Counted from the stretch's first letter, positions 16,930 to 28,189 are shown. The stretch: 64,000 nt of DNA from Flavobacteriaceae bacterium (GCA_022428005.1 JAKMDI010000022.1:31473-95472); one strand, 5' to 3'. The notes: generated by a model from the sequence alone, not told the origin. Translations and numbers: made by a program.

Positions 16930-19376
16930 GGGTCAATATCGAGGTTAACTCTACAAGATTTAAAAAGTGCAATCGTCTCAAATCGCTCTAAGGTCCGACT
17001 GATAATACTTTTTACCCTATCCCTTGACTGATCTGTTCCAATTTTAACCAAAATATGCATTCTGTATCGATTTCTAAGTCGGGCGATTGGAGGAAAGACA
17101 GGCCCTAAAACTTCTCCAGCGTTGGCTTGCTGTAATACATTGGTGATCCACTCACTGGATTTTTTAACTGTTTCTAAGTCTGTATGGCTCACCAATATTC
17201 TGATCATGCGAGAAAAGGGAGGATAGTGGTATTCTTTTCTGTCATCCAACTGTGTCGAAAACATTTGCTCATAATTCCCTTCAATTACTTGTTTGATTAT
17301 AGGGTGGTTTGGCTGATAGGTTTGAATCATCACCTTTCCCCTGAGCTGTTTTCTACCTGCCCTCCCAGCCACTTGTCGCAACATTTGATAGGTTCTTTCG
17401 TGTGCTCTAAAATCAGGGAAATTTAAAAGATGATCCGCATTTAGTACCCCAACCAAATGAACATTTTGAAAATCCAATCCCTTGACGACCATTTGAGTTC
17501 CTACCAATATCTTTACCTCTTGGGCAGCAAAAGAGTGAATCAATTTATCAAAAGCCCATTTGCCGCGGGTGGTATCCCAATCCATTCTGGCGACTTTGGT
17601 ATTGGGAAAAAAACTGCTTACCTGTTCCTGAATCTGCTGGGTGCCCATTCCCTTTGTAGACAAGTTGGTCATTCCGCAGGCATGACAATTTTGTGGAACC
17701 GCAATCTGAAAACCACAATAATGACATTTTAGCTGATCGGTATACTGGTGATAGGTTAGGGTTACATCGCACTGATGACATTGGGGCATATGACCACAAT
17801 CCAAACATTCCAAGACCGGCGCATAACCCCGCTGGTTGTGAAACAAAATGATTTGTTTCTCCATGGCTAAAGTTTGCTCCATTGCTGTGATTAATTCCTC
17901 CGTAAAGCCACCTTTAATTTGTTTTTTCTTAAAAGCTGTTTTTAAATCAATGGTAATAATTTCTGGAAGTTCAACAGCACCATACCTTTCCGTCAACTTT
18001 ACCCTGCCATATTTTCCACTCCTACAATTAAAGGAGGTCTCTATTGAGGGGGTTGCCGAGCCCAAAAGTACTTTGGCGTTGTGGATACCAGCCAAAACGA
18101 CAGCACTGTCTCTGGCATGATACCTCGGTGAAGGGTCAAATTGCTTGTAGGACAGTTCGTGCTCTTCATCGACTATCAACAGGCCTAAATTTTGAAAAGG
18201 AAGAAAAAGAGAGGATCGGGTACCAACAATAATTTTAGCCTTGGGGTCATCATTCAAAATATTATTCCAAACCTCTGTGCGTTCGTGAACAGAAAACTTA
18301 GAGTGATATACGGTAACTGCGGTTCCAAAACGGTTTTGCAGTCGCTGAACCATTTGTGGGGTCAAAGAAATCTCGGGCAGCAGATAGAGCAGCTGTTGTC
18401 CTTTTTTTATATTGTCTCTAATCAGTTCGATATAAATTTCAGTTTTTCCCGATCCTGTAACGCCTTCCAGCAATACAACCAATTTGTCATTAAAAGATTC
18501 TTTGACTTCATCGAGGGCTCTTTGCTGAGCATCGGAGCGTGTAAAAGACTGCTTGAGTATTTTATGATCATAGAGCTTACGATCTTCTTGAAAAAATTCT
18601 TCTTCCAGAACCCCCTTCGATATCAAGGCTTTTAGTGTGGCAGATCCGACAGGTGATTTCTTTTGTAAGTCTTTGACACTTTTCCACTGGTCTCCCTTGG
18701 GATTTTGATCAAATACACCCATCAACAATTGTTTTTGTTTGGGAGCATTTTTTAACGAATCAAAAATACCTTCCAGCGATTGATTCTTCAACACAGAGGG
18801 GGAGAGTCTTACACTTCTTACTTTTTTGGGTATGTATTTCTCATGGAGTTTTTGATGGAGGTCCACCACTCCCCTGGAAAACATGTCCTGTAGTAGCCCC
18901 AACACACTTTTTTTACCCAGGATATCAATGATCTCGCTGATGCTTAATGCTTTGATTTCCAATGCCTCATATATTAAAAACTCCTCATCTTTAAGCTGAT
19001 TTTTTACTTCTGGTGAAATCTCTTTTTTAACCACCAAGGTCTCACTTTCCAACAAAAGAGTTGTGGGCAACGCCGCCCTTACGATGTCCCCTAATTTACT
19101 CTGATAATACTGAGAGAGCCATTCCCAAAATTGCAACTGTTTTTCGGTAATACTGGGGGTCTCCTCCAAAATCAATTCAATAAATTTTGGTGTGTATCGC
19201 TGCGGTGGATTGTGGTGCAACTTTACCACTACAGCGGTATAAACTTTTGATTTACCAAAAGAAACAGCAACGCGAAAACCCGGCTTTAGAAACTTGTAGT
19301 CCTCCGCTGATAAAGCATAGGTAAAAGGTTTACCCAGAGAAAGCGGAAGTAATACATCAGCGAAATATTGCATCAT
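16923..19376 (-). CDS. priA: primosomal protein N' (replication restart helicase PriA)
   Basis: GVTGSGKTEIYIELI, LIVDEEHELSYKQ, zinc cluster CLDCGHMPQCHQCDVTLTYHQYTDQLKCHYCG, VGTQMVVKGLDF. Confidence 0.96.
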   Translation of the reverse strand: MMQYFADVLLPLSLGKPFTYALSAEDYKFLKPGFRVAVSFGKSKVYTAVVVKLHHNPPQRYTPKFIELILEETPSITEKQLQFWEWLSQYYQSKLGDIVRAALPTTLLLESETLVVKKEISPEVKNQLKDEEFLIYEALEIKALSISEIIDILGKKSVLGLLQDMFSRGVVDLHQKLHEKYIPKKVRSVRLSPSVLKNQSLEGIFDSLKNAPKQKQLLMGVFDQNPKGDQWKSVKDLQKKSPVGSATLKALISKGVLEEEFFQEDRKLYDHKILKQSFTRSDAQQRALDEVKESFNDKLVVLLEGVTGSGKTEIYIELIRDNIKKGQQLLYLLPEISLTPQMVQRLQNRFGTAVTVYHSKFSVHERTEVWNNILNDDPKAKIIVGTRSSLFLPFQNLGLLIVDEEHELSYKQFDPSPRYHARDSAVVLAGIHNAKVLLGSATPSIETSFNCRSGKYGRVKLTERYGAVELPEIITIDLKTAFKKKQIKGGFTEELITAMEQTLAMEKQIILFHNQRGYAPVLECLDCGHMPQCHQCDVTLTYHQYTDQLKCHYCGFQIAVPQNCHACGMTNLSTKGMGTQQIQEQVSSFFPNTKVARMDWDTTRGKWAFDKLIHSFAAQEVKILVGTQMVVKGLDFQNVHLVGVLNADHLLNFPDFRAHERTYQMLRQVAGRAGRKQLRGKVMIQTYQPNHPIIKQVIEGNYEQMFSTQLDDRKEYHYPPFSRMIRILVSHTDLETVKKSSEWITNVLQQANAGEVLGPVFPPIARLRNRYRMHILVKIGTDQSRDRVKSIISRTLERFETIALFKSCRVNLDIDPY

Positions 19377-19397
19377 CTAAAAATACAACTTTGCGTA

Positions 19398-20315
19398 TTA
19401 TCCTGTTGGATCTTGAGAGCTGTTTTTCAATCTATTTAGGGTGGCATTGAGTTCAAAACCCAAAAGAAGCACGCTTGAATTGAGCCATATGTAAAACAAA
19501 AAAATCAGTAAGGCCCCAATAGATCCGTAGAGTTGGTTGTAGGTAGAGAAATTCTCGATATAGATACCAAAAAGATAGGTAGTCATCAAAATCAACAAAC
19601 AAGTCATGAGGGCCCCCGGGGAGAAAAATCGATTCTTTTTGCCCTCAATAGTTCCAAAATAATACAATATCGCAACCGATACATAGATCAGAATGGTGTA
19701 GAAAAAAAGCTGACCAATTCGAATCCAATTCACGGTGCTTGGAATCAATTCATCTAAGTTTTTAAAAATAAAAATTTCAAAAAAAATCAAAGCTGCCACA
19801 CCAACCAACAGTAAAACCGCCAAAAGTACCCCAACCATCATTGAATACAAATATTGCCGAATAAAAGAGCGGGAAAGATCAACGTGATAGGATCCCTCAA
19901 AGCTGGAGAAAATTGAACTTACACCATTTGCGGTAAGGAAAATAGACAATATAAAAACGGAGGAAAGGAGTCCAGTCCGTTGTTTTTGTCGGATGTCTGT
20001 AAAAATATCCGTAAAAAACCCTTGACTCTCTTGCGGCAACAACAACTCAATAAAATCAAAGAGAACGGCATCAAAATTTGCTATAGGGATAAAGGCGATC
20101 AGGTTTAAAATAAATAGTAGAAAAGGAAACAAGGCCATAAAAAAACTGAATGCAATGCTCCCAGCCCGAGATGATAATGCTCCTTTGACGATTCCGGCAG
20201 TGTACATTTCAATCAAATCATAGAAGGAAAAACCGACATAGCCTGGGATCTTGAGTGCTTCCAAAAATCCAATTAGATTTTTGACAACAGGTATTGATTT
20301 TAGTTTTTCTTTCAA
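19398..20315 (-). CDS. YihY/virulence factor BrkB family membrane protein
   Basis: GSIAFSFFMALFPFLLFILNLIAFIP, YGSIGALLIFLFYIWLNSSVLLLGFELNA. Confidence 0.92.
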   Translation of the reverse strand: MKEKLKSIPVVKNLIGFLEALKIPGYVGFSFYDLIEMYTAGIVKGALSSRAGSIAFSFFMALFPFLLFILNLIAFIPIANFDAVLFDFIELLLPQESQGFFTDIFTDIRQKQRTGLLSSVFILSIFLTANGVSSIFSSFEGSYHVDLSRSFIRQYLYSMMVGVLLAVLLLVGVAALIFFEIFIFKNLDELIPSTVNWIRIGQLFFYTILIYVSVAILYYFGTIEGKKNRFFSPGALMTCLLILMTTYLFGIYIENFSTYNQLYGSIGALLIFLFYIWLNSSVLLLGFELNATLNRLKNSSQDPTG

Positions 20316-20372
20316 GAATATTTCCTTTGATCAAAGATAAAACAAATCTTATTGTGTTCGTAAATTTGCAAT

Positions 20373-20846
20373 ATGCAAACACTACTTCTGTTGGTTGGAA
20401 AAACCAACGATTCGAGTTTAGTCTCTTTGATGTATGAATATACAGAACGCATCAGACGATTTCAATCTTTTGAGATACAGGTAATCCCTGAGCTCAGAAA
20501 CAAAGGAAAGATGCATTCAGAAATTCAAAAACAAAAAGAAGGTAAGTCCATTATTCAACAATTTGAACCTGGCGACTTCATTGTACTATTAGACGAAAAA
20601 GGGAAATCTTTTGATTCAGTTCAGTTTTCTGAATACCTAAATAAGAAAAGAGCAATGGCCTATAAAAGGATCGTTTTTGTTGTAGGAGGACCTTTTGGAT
20701 TTTCCAAAGCTGTTTATGACAAAGCCCAGGAAAAAATTTCATTGTCCAGTATGACTTTTTCGCATCAAATGATCAGAATATTTTTTCTAGAGCAATTGTA
20801 TCGCGCCAATACCATTATTAAAAATTTTCCCTATCATAACAAATAG
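20373..20846 (+). CDS. rlmH: 23S rRNA (pseudouridine(1915)-N(3))-methyltransferase RlmH
   Basis: VVGGPFGFS, ISLSSMTFSHQMIRIFFLEQLYRANTIIKNFPYHNK. Confidence 0.96.
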   Translation: MQTLLLLVGKTNDSSLVSLMYEYTERIRRFQSFEIQVIPELRNKGKMHSEIQKQKEGKSIIQQFEPGDFIVLLDEKGKSFDSVQFSEYLNKKRAMAYKRIVFVVGGPFGFSKAVYDKAQEKISLSSMTFSHQMIRIFFLEQLYRANTIIKNFPYHNK

Positions 20847-20850
20847 AACC

Positions 20851-21423
20851 ATGGAACTCATTTTTGGAACCCACAATCAGAATAAAGTAATAGAAATCAA
20901 TTCACTTTTGCCCAGTAAATACCAGGTAAAAAGTTTAAATGAATTGGGGTATGATGCGGAAATAGATGAGACCGGCACAACCCTCGAGGAAAATGCCCTT
21001 ATAAAAGTTAGAACCATCTATAAAACTTATAAAAAAAATAGTTTTGCAGATGATAGTGGTCTGGAGGTGGCTGCAATGGATGGTGCTCCAGGGGTTTATT
21101 CAGCTCGTTATGCTGGCTTTGAAAAGAATGCACAAAAAAATATGGATAAGTTACTGGGGGAATTAGAGGGTTCCAAAAACAGAAAAGCTCAGTTCAGAAC
21201 AGTGATAGCCCTTATCTTTAATGGCAAAGAAATACTGTTTGAAGGCATCGTCAAAGGAAAAATAGCTTTGCAGCCAGCGGGTACAGAAGGTTTTGGTTAT
21301 GACCCGATTTTTGTCCCAGAAAACAACACGCGGACTTTTGCACAAATGAACCTCTCTGAAAAAAACAGAATCAGTCATCGATCAAGGGCATTCGAAAAAT
21401 TAATTGAATTTCTAAAAAGTTAA
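20851..21423 (+). CDS. rdgB: non-canonical purine NTP pyrophosphatase (RdgB/HAM1 family)
   Basis: FGTHNQNKVIEI, FADDSGLEVAAMDGAPGVYSARYAG, GFGYDPIFVPE, ISHRSRAFEKL. Confidence 0.96.
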   Translation: MELIFGTHNQNKVIEINSLLPSKYQVKSLNELGYDAEIDETGTTLEENALIKVRTIYKTYKKNSFADDSGLEVAAMDGAPGVYSARYAGFEKNAQKNMDKLLGELEGSKNRKAQFRTVIALIFNGKEILFEGIVKGKIALQPAGTEGFGYDPIFVPENNTRTFAQMNLSEKNRISHRSRAFEKLIEFLKS

Positions 21424-21479
21424 AATCCCAATTGACGGCTAATTTGTTAATTTTAAAAAATATTAGAATATTTCAAAAA

Positions 21480-22244
21480 ATGATCCTTAGGTTTTTGTTG
21501 ATGTTTTGTTTGTTGTTGAGTGGCTGGGTAGCGGGTCAAGAGCAAGAAGAATACCTCAGTGGCGTCGTTGAAAATGAAACCACCGGGTTTCCGATGGAGA
21601 GTGTCAATATACTAAACCTGAATAAAGTGATCGGTGCTACTACCGATAAAAAAGGGAATTTTGAAATTCAGGCGGAAGTAAATGACACCCTGTTTTTTTC
21701 TTACTTGGGTTATAAATCCTTGAAAGTAGCGGTCACAACAGATATGTTAAAATTTGGAAACTCAAAATTCAAAATCACACAATTGGCATTTGCCTTAGAA
21801 GAAATTATATTACGTCCCTACCAACTGACAGGCTATTTGGATATTGACGCAAAAAATGTTCCCATAAATCCCGCTGGTCGTTACAAAATACCAGGTTTGC
21901 CCAGTGCTGGCTATGAAGGCGGTAACCGAAACCCAAATGCAATCTCAAAAACTTTTGCAGCGCTGTTTAATCCCGCCGACTTTCTCCACAATCTTTTTGG
22001 CAAAAAGGGAGTGCAAATGAAGAAATTAAAAAAAATGAGGGAGAATGACGGTTTAAAAAATCTTTTGGCTTCAAAGTTTGATAGAGAGATCCTTGTTCAA
22101 GTGTTAAAATTAGAACGTCTTGATTTGGATGAAATTTTAAGAAATTGTAGTTATTCTGATGCATTCATCAAAGAGTCAAATGATCTACAAATACTGGAGG
22201 CGATAAGCGGTTGCTATGAAGAATATCGCATTTTACAAATGTGA
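21480..22244 (+). CDS. carboxypeptidase-like regulatory domain-containing secreted protein
   Basis: Signal peptide MILRFLLMFCLLLSGWVAGQ; LSGVVENETTGFPMESVNILNLNKVIGATTDKKGNFEIQAEVNDTLFFSYLGYKS. Confidence 0.8.
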   Translation: MILRFLLMFCLLLSGWVAGQEQEEYLSGVVENETTGFPMESVNILNLNKVIGATTDKKGNFEIQAEVNDTLFFSYLGYKSLKVAVTTDMLKFGNSKFKITQLAFALEEIILRPYQLTGYLDIDAKNVPINPAGRYKIPGLPSAGYEGGNRNPNAISKTFAALFNPADFLHNLFGKKGVQMKKLKKMRENDGLKNLLASKFDREILVQVLKLERLDLDEILRNCSYSDAFIKESNDLQILEAISGCYEEYRILQM

Positions 22245-22399
22245 TCTTAAGAACACATTTAATCTTATTCTGGTATCTGGGTCAATAAATTTCGAGATTA
22301 CTCCGTTGTTTTCAGCCCACAATACTTCTCGTGCTTTTCGTTTGCTATTTTAAATAAATTTTCAAGAAGAAGCCTTATCTTTATGGAATTACCAGCAAT

Positions 22400-23746
22400 A
22401 TGAAACTCAGTCCATTAAATGCAATTTCTCCTATTGACGGTCGATATCGCAGCAAGACAAAAATCCTATCCCAATATTTTTCTGAAGAGGCATTAATCAA
22501 ATTCCGGGTAAAGGTAGAAATTGAATATTTTATCGCCCTGTGCGAGATTCCTCTCCCCCAACTTAAAAATTTAAATCCCAATATATATGAGGATTTGCGG
22601 AGCACATACAAACACTTTTCCGAGGAAGACGCAAAAGAGATTAAGGAGATTGAAAAAACAACCAATCACGATGTAAAGGCAGTAGAATATTTTATAAAAA
22701 AGGAATTTGACAGGCTTGATCTTTCAAAATATAAGGAATTCATTCATTTTGGACTCACCTCTCAGGACATCAATAACACGGCCATCCCACTTTCAATTAA
22801 AGAAGCAATTCACCAGGTTTATCTTCCTCATTTGAAAGAAGTACTGACCACTCTTTCCGCACTTTCCCAATCGTGTTCCGACGTACCCATGTTGGCAAGA
22901 ACACACGGTCAGCCAGCTTCCCCCACCCTATTGGGAAAAGAACTGGCGGTGTTTTCTCATCGATTAGAAATACAAAAAACCAGCTTATTGCGGGTATCTA
23001 ATGCCGCTAAATTTTCAGGTGCCACTGGAAATTTTAATGCCCATTATATCGCTTATCCTGACATCGATTGGAAAAAGTTTGGAAAAAAATTCGTCGAAGA
23101 TCAATTGGGTTTAGATTATTCTTTTCCCACCACCCAAATTGAACATTATGATAGCATTGCAGCCCTGTGTGATGCGCTCAGAAGAATTAACACCATTTTG
23201 ATAGATTTCAACAGAGACATCTGGACTTATATTTCGATGGATTATTTCAAGCAAGTCATCAAAGAGGGTGAGGTAGGATCCTCAGCAATGCCCCACAAAG
23301 TAAACCCCATAGATTTTGAAAATGCGGAAGGAAACTTGGGCATGGCCAATGCACTGTTGACTTTCTTTTCGACCAAGCTTCCTATCTCAAGGCTACAAAG
23401 AGATTTGACCGACAGCACCGTACTCAGAAACATAGGAGTTCCTTTTGGACATGTGCTTATCGCATTTAATTCTATTGTAAAAGGAATTAACAAGCTCAAC
23501 TTTAATCCAACAAAAATAAACGCCGATCTGGAGGAAAACTGGTCCGTGGTGGCAGAGGCACTCCAAACCATTTTGAGAAGAGAGCAATATCCAAATCCCT
23601 ATGAGGCACTCAAAGCACTGACGCGAACGAATGAATCAATAGACAAAAGGGTAATACACCATTTTATAGACGGATTAGAAATCTCAGATACCGTAAAGGC
23701 AGAAATGAAGAAAATAACCCCTTCAAATTACACAGGCATCGCCTGA
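22400..23746 (+). CDS. purB: adenylosuccinate lyase
   Basis: LNAISPIDGRYRSKT, MLARTHGQPASPT, GEVGSSAMPHKVNPIDFENAEGN. Confidence 0.97.
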   Translation: MKLSPLNAISPIDGRYRSKTKILSQYFSEEALIKFRVKVEIEYFIALCEIPLPQLKNLNPNIYEDLRSTYKHFSEEDAKEIKEIEKTTNHDVKAVEYFIKKEFDRLDLSKYKEFIHFGLTSQDINNTAIPLSIKEAIHQVYLPHLKEVLTTLSALSQSCSDVPMLARTHGQPASPTLLGKELAVFSHRLEIQKTSLLRVSNAAKFSGATGNFNAHYIAYPDIDWKKFGKKFVEDQLGLDYSFPTTQIEHYDSIAALCDALRRINTILIDFNRDIWTYISMDYFKQVIKEGEVGSSAMPHKVNPIDFENAEGNLGMANALLTFFSTKLPISRLQRDLTDSTVLRNIGVPFGHVLIAFNSIVKGINKLNFNPTKINADLEENWSVVAEALQTILRREQYPNPYEALKALTRTNESIDKRVIHHFIDGLEISDTVKAEMKKITPSNYTGIA

Positions 23747-23756
23747 TAGACTGCTG

Positions 23757-24308
23757 CTATATTCCTGCTTTTATCAGTTGATCTCCTCCTGGTAAATTCA
23801 TTTTAGTGATCAATTTTGCGATCTTATCCATTTCAATTTCACCCTCAATCAGTAAAAGGATGGCCTCAATATTTTTCCCTTCAAGTTGGGCTTCAGGTAC
23901 TTTATCAGCTATACCTTTTGAGAACATTAACAAACGATCTATCTCCTGTTTTTGATCATTTTCTTTGATATAAAGGATCAGTTCTGCATCCGATTCTTTC
24001 AGTGAAACCATGGAATCCAGTCCCTTTGCATCGGCCTCATTTTTTACCCATTGATCGATTTCATCACTGATGGACTCCGATCCGGTAATCAATGCCTTAA
24101 ATAGTGTGATTCCACTGATCATCTCCATTAGTGCATCAGACTCTGGGTCTCCTGTTGAGAGTGACATACTTCCCAATAACTGAAACATTTTAGGAGTGAT
24201 GGTGATGGCACTGACCTCTTTATTGTTTTGGTATTTTTCAAAAATGGGCTGGGCCAATAACGAAAGAGGGGCAAGCATCAAAAATAATGTAACGAAAAAC
24301 TTTTTCAT
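23757..24308 (-). CDS. DUF4252 domain-containing protein
   Basis: 183 aa, signal peptide MKKFFVTLFLMLAPLSLLAQ; DUF4252-like pattern. Confidence 0.75.
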   Translation of the reverse strand: MKKFFVTLFLMLAPLSLLAQPIFEKYQNNKEVSAITITPKMFQLLGSMSLSTGDPESDALMEMISGITLFKALITGSESISDEIDQWVKNEADAKGLDSMVSLKESDAELILYIKENDQKQEIDRLLMFSKGIADKVPEAQLEGKNIEAILLLIEGEIEMDKIAKLITKMNLPGGDQLIKAGI

Positions 24309-24462
24309 AGCTGTTGGTTTGATATCAAATGTAAGGAATCACTGAATTATAATGCTGATCTAAGGATACAAAATCGTTAGCTGGATTGTTAGACATCGGA
24401 CATAGAACCGCCGAAAGTTGGTTATAAATATGTAATTTAGCCTGCACATCTTAAATGCTATA

Positions 24463-26262
24463 ATGAAAATTTTAAGACATCCGATTTTAATCGTATTATC
24501 CGTTATTCTCTGGACTGCTTGTGCTAAGGAAGAGCCAACGACAGCGGAAACAAATCCCGTTTCGGAAAACTTACTCCCCAATATTGAAGAGGATCCCAAC
24601 TTAGTGCTGGGCTCTTGGAATTTAACGACAGTTAATTCAGCTAGTGATACTCAAACAATAGGTACTGCTTGTGAAGCAACCAACATTCACTTCCTTGAGG
24701 ACAATGCTTTCTATCTCAACTATTTAGACAAACGTATTAAGGGTAGCTATGAGATTATTGATTCTGTCAGTATTAATTTATCAAGTGGCACCAACTTAAT
24801 TGGAAGTGTAAACCAGGTTATGGTTGACGGTAATACACTTAATTTAAATATTGATATCGATGGAGCGTGCGCATCAACCTACAACGGCGAACGGTATTTT
24901 AGAATTCATCAATTTATCTGGGAATCATTGAATGAGCTCTATTTGTGGCAGGAGGAAGTCCCAGCGCTCAATAATTCCAATGCACCAGGTTCCGCTGCTT
25001 ACAGTCAACTCATTCAACCCTATCCAGAGCCCGAATCTTTTTTTGAATCGCTTAAACATGAAGACGATAAATACAGTATTATTCAGTCCAACTACGTGGA
25101 TCTGGAAAACTCAATTAAGGGTATCGATGCCAACAATGGCGTCAATTTTATCCTATCACGATATGGCGGTGACGACGATATTTTGGGGGTGGTAACCTAT
25201 ATTCTTCCCGAATCTGATGCAGCAGATAAAGACATTCAAAGAGGTGATGTTTTTATTGGAGTAAACGGCCAGTCCCTTAACATGAGTAACTATCGAGCAT
25301 TGTTGTACGGTGATAATTTAGATTACACCTTAAACATGGCCGATATCAATAATAATGTTATCAGTTCAAATGGAAAAAATATACCCCTGACCAAAACAGA
25401 GAATTTCCAATCCAACCCCATTCACATCCACAAAGTCATAGAATTGGGGGGATCCAAAGTTGGTTACCTGATGTACAACCAATTCGCAGATGGTTTTGAC
25501 AATGCACTCAACGATGTTTTTGCGGACTTCAAAACAGAACAAGTAAACGAGGTCGTCATTGATTTGCGCTATAACGGAGGGGGGCTCACGCGCTCGGCCG
25601 TAAACTTGGCCGGGATGATCACAGGTCAGTTTGACGGTCAAGTATTTTCAAAATATATATGGAACACCAAATTGATGGAGTTCCTTAATCAGAACAAGGA
25701 GAGCTATGCCAGCTGGTTGGGAGAAAACTTTACCAATGTTTTACGGGATGGTACGGCCATCAATTCTTTGAATTTAAATCGGGTTTATGTGATCACCTCA
25801 AATAGATCTGCTTCCTCCAGCGAATTGGTTATAAACGGATTGGCACCCTACATTGATGTAGTTCAAGTTGGAGATAATACCTATGGAAAAAATGTTGGGG
25901 GACCCTCTGCCGTTTATGATTATATCGATAATAACCGGACAAAAAATCCAGACCATACCTATGCCATGTATCCCATGACTTTTTTTAGTGCTAACAATCA
26001 AGATTTTTATGACTATGCAGATGGATTGTCACCCCAACAAGGTTTACTATTAAAAGAAGACCTAACCAATTTGGGGGTCTTGGGAGATGTCACAGAACCT
26101 TTGCTTTCATTGGCATTGAATCATATCTCCGGAAATACGGCAGCAAGATCTGATTTTAGCTATCCTAATTTTCCCTTAGAAAACACGGTGGACGATCCTC
26201 ATTTTCTCAGAGATCAACTGATCACCTCTTTAAAAGAATTCTCCCTAATCGATTTGGATTGA
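24463..26262 (+). CDS. S41 family peptidase (CtpA-like), lipoprotein
   Basis: Lipobox ILWTACAKE; VVIDLRYNGGGLTRSAVNLAGMI; NRSASSSELVINGL catalytic Ser; DNTYGKNVGG catalytic Lys. Confidence 0.92.
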   Translation: MKILRHPILIVLSVILWTACAKEEPTTAETNPVSENLLPNIEEDPNLVLGSWNLTTVNSASDTQTIGTACEATNIHFLEDNAFYLNYLDKRIKGSYEIIDSVSINLSSGTNLIGSVNQVMVDGNTLNLNIDIDGACASTYNGERYFRIHQFIWESLNELYLWQEEVPALNNSNAPGSAAYSQLIQPYPEPESFFESLKHEDDKYSIIQSNYVDLENSIKGIDANNGVNFILSRYGGDDDILGVVTYILPESDAADKDIQRGDVFIGVNGQSLNMSNYRALLYGDNLDYTLNMADINNNVISSNGKNIPLTKTENFQSNPIHIHKVIELGGSKVGYLMYNQFADGFDNALNDVFADFKTEQVNEVVIDLRYNGGGLTRSAVNLAGMITGQFDGQVFSKYIWNTKLMEFLNQNKESYASWLGENFTNVLRDGTAINSLNLNRVYVITSNRSASSSELVINGLAPYIDVVQVGDNTYGKNVGGPSAVYDYIDNNRTKNPDHTYAMYPMTFFSANNQDFYDYADGLSPQQGLLLKEDLTNLGVLGDVTEPLLSLALNHISGNTAARSDFSYPNFPLENTVDDPHFLRDQLITSLKEFSLIDLD

Positions 26263-28116
26263 TATTCCCATCAGTACATTTCTGCCTCGGGTAGCATATT
26301 CTGGGATAATAACATATGCTGTGTCAAAAACATTGAATACACTCAAAAACAGATTCCCTTTAGGCTTTTGGATTCGATGATTCAGTTGTAAAGTAAAAAG
26401 GGAATAAGCCTTCATTTGCGTAACACTATCGTTTGCCAATCGGTCTCCGCTGTATTGTCCGATCAGGTTGAGGTGTGTAGCAAGTGACAGGGGAAGATCC
26501 ATCACCCCATTTATGGCGTGCTTAGGAATACTCCTTAAATCCCCATCTGTCGTTTCGTTAAAAATATAATTAAGACGCGTTTTTACTTTTTGAAAAAGTT
26601 TAAAATCATAAGCTACTTCTACACCACTGTATTTAATATCTTCATCGGAATTTGCATATCTACCATAAGGATATCCATCTGCGGGTGGTCCAAAGATAAG
26701 TGTAGGGTCCTCTACTCGATTGAAATAAACCGCGGAGAAATTATATTGATTGGTGCTGATCTCCGTTCCCAATTCAAAACCTAAATTATTTTCAGGCTGT
26801 AGGTTGACATTGCCATACGAAGGGTCAAATAATTGATACAAGCCAGGTGGAATAAAGGCTTTGCTGTAACTACTTAATATTTTCATTTTAGCATCGGTAT
26901 TAAGATCAAATGAAAAAGAGGGGTTAATACTGTATATCCAGTGGCCATCGTAAGTGCTGTGATCATTGTATCGAACACCAAAATTAAGGTTCAGTCCTGA
27001 AGGATCAAGGTAGACTGTATTCATGTAGAGGTCATATTGAGATACCTCGGGCTTGTGATCTGCTTCCATTGTTCCTCTGTTGTATTGTAGGCCAACAATG
27101 GTATAAAAATTATTATTGAAAATATACTTGTTGAAAAGATCAAAATTTAGATTATCACTTTTATATGACAAAAGGTAGGAATATTGGAAATCCCTTTCGT
27201 TTATTTGATAGCCTGCATTGAGATTTAAACTTCCTCCCTCGTAATTATAAATTGAACTCAATGAAAAACGTTCCACCTCAGTTGTGTAAGAAAAATCTGA
27301 CTGTTCATAGGGAAAGCTATTATCAAAATCAGCTTCGATATTGTCCCTATTCCAATTGAATCTCAAATCAATTTTTGAAAATAATTCACCCGATAATCCA
27401 ACATTGAAATTAACCTTTTTAAAAGGGTCTGCCTCCTCGCCTACAATGGCGGTCATATCATTACTAAAGCGCTCGGCATAGGCAAAATTATAGCCAAAGT
27501 CTTTTAGACCACCGCTGAATTGCACCCAATGATTCCCCGCATTGAATCGGTTAATCGATTGATTGGAAACTTGTTCTGTGGCCCATGTTTTTCTGGCTGA
27601 GAGCGTGGGTTTTTCCGCTGGTTTTTTTGTGGTAATATTGATCACACCTGTTGCAGCTGAACTCCCGTAGAGGCTACTGGCGGCTCCTTTTATAATTTCA
27701 ATTGAGGCTATCATTTCCATGCTCAATGAATTGATGTCAAAATCATTATCAATTCTAGAAGGGTCGGAAACCTTTACCCCATCGATTAAAATCAATACCT
27801 GGCGATTGCGCCCTCCTCGAATTGAAATGGTACTTGGATTGTGACCAGAATTCAAATTTTTACCGATTACATCGATACCCAAATGGGTAGACAACAATAT
27901 ACCCAAGCCCAATCCAGAGAATTGCTCTATTTGTTCTTGGTCAATTTTAACGACAGTCTTACCCGATTGAGATCTTTTCAAAGGAAATCTTGAATCGATC
28001 AAAACTACCTCCTCTAAGTAATTTATGGTAGACGAAGCAGCGTCAATCGATTGGTTTTGTCCCAGCAATACAAACGAAGGGAGCATTGCCCAAAAAAGGG
28101 CCGTAACACTTTTCAT
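26245..28116 (-). CDS. TonB-dependent receptor, probable vitamin B12 receptor (BtuB-like)
   Basis: Plug domain (VVLIDSRFPLKRSQSGKTVVKI...ISIRGGRNRQVLILIDGVKVSDPS), beta-barrel C-terminus; directly downstream of a cobalamin riboswitch. Confidence 0.88.
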   Translation of the reverse strand: MKSVTALFWAMLPSFVLLGQNQSIDAASSTINYLEEVVLIDSRFPLKRSQSGKTVVKIDQEQIEQFSGLGLGILLSTHLGIDVIGKNLNSGHNPSTISIRGGRNRQVLILIDGVKVSDPSRIDNDFDINSLSMEMIASIEIIKGAASSLYGSSAATGVINITTKKPAEKPTLSARKTWATEQVSNQSINRFNAGNHWVQFSGGLKDFGYNFAYAERFSNDMTAIVGEEADPFKKVNFNVGLSGELFSKIDLRFNWNRDNIEADFDNSFPYEQSDFSYTTEVERFSLSSIYNYEGGSLNLNAGYQINERDFQYSYLLSYKSDNLNFDLFNKYIFNNNFYTIVGLQYNRGTMEADHKPEVSQYDLYMNTVYLDPSGLNLNFGVRYNDHSTYDGHWIYSINPSFSFDLNTDAKMKILSSYSKAFIPPGLYQLFDPSYGNVNLQPENNLGFELGTEISTNQYNFSAVYFNRVEDPTLIFGPPADGYPYGRYANSDEDIKYSGVEVAYDFKLFQKVKTRLNYIFNETTDGDLRSIPKHAINGVMDLPLSLATHLNLIGQYSGDRLANDSVTQMKAYSLFTLQLNHRIQKPKGNLFLSVFNVFDTAYVIIPEYATRGRNVLMGISIQID

Positions 28117-28189
28117 AAAATAAAATTACGGGACTCAATATCCTTATCAGCAATCCAATACTTTATCCCCGAAGTATTCAATCACTGTG

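Noticed and set aside
17184-18635. Plus-strand ORFs opposite priA
   Set aside because: No start context or family motifs; priA motifs are intact on the minus strand.
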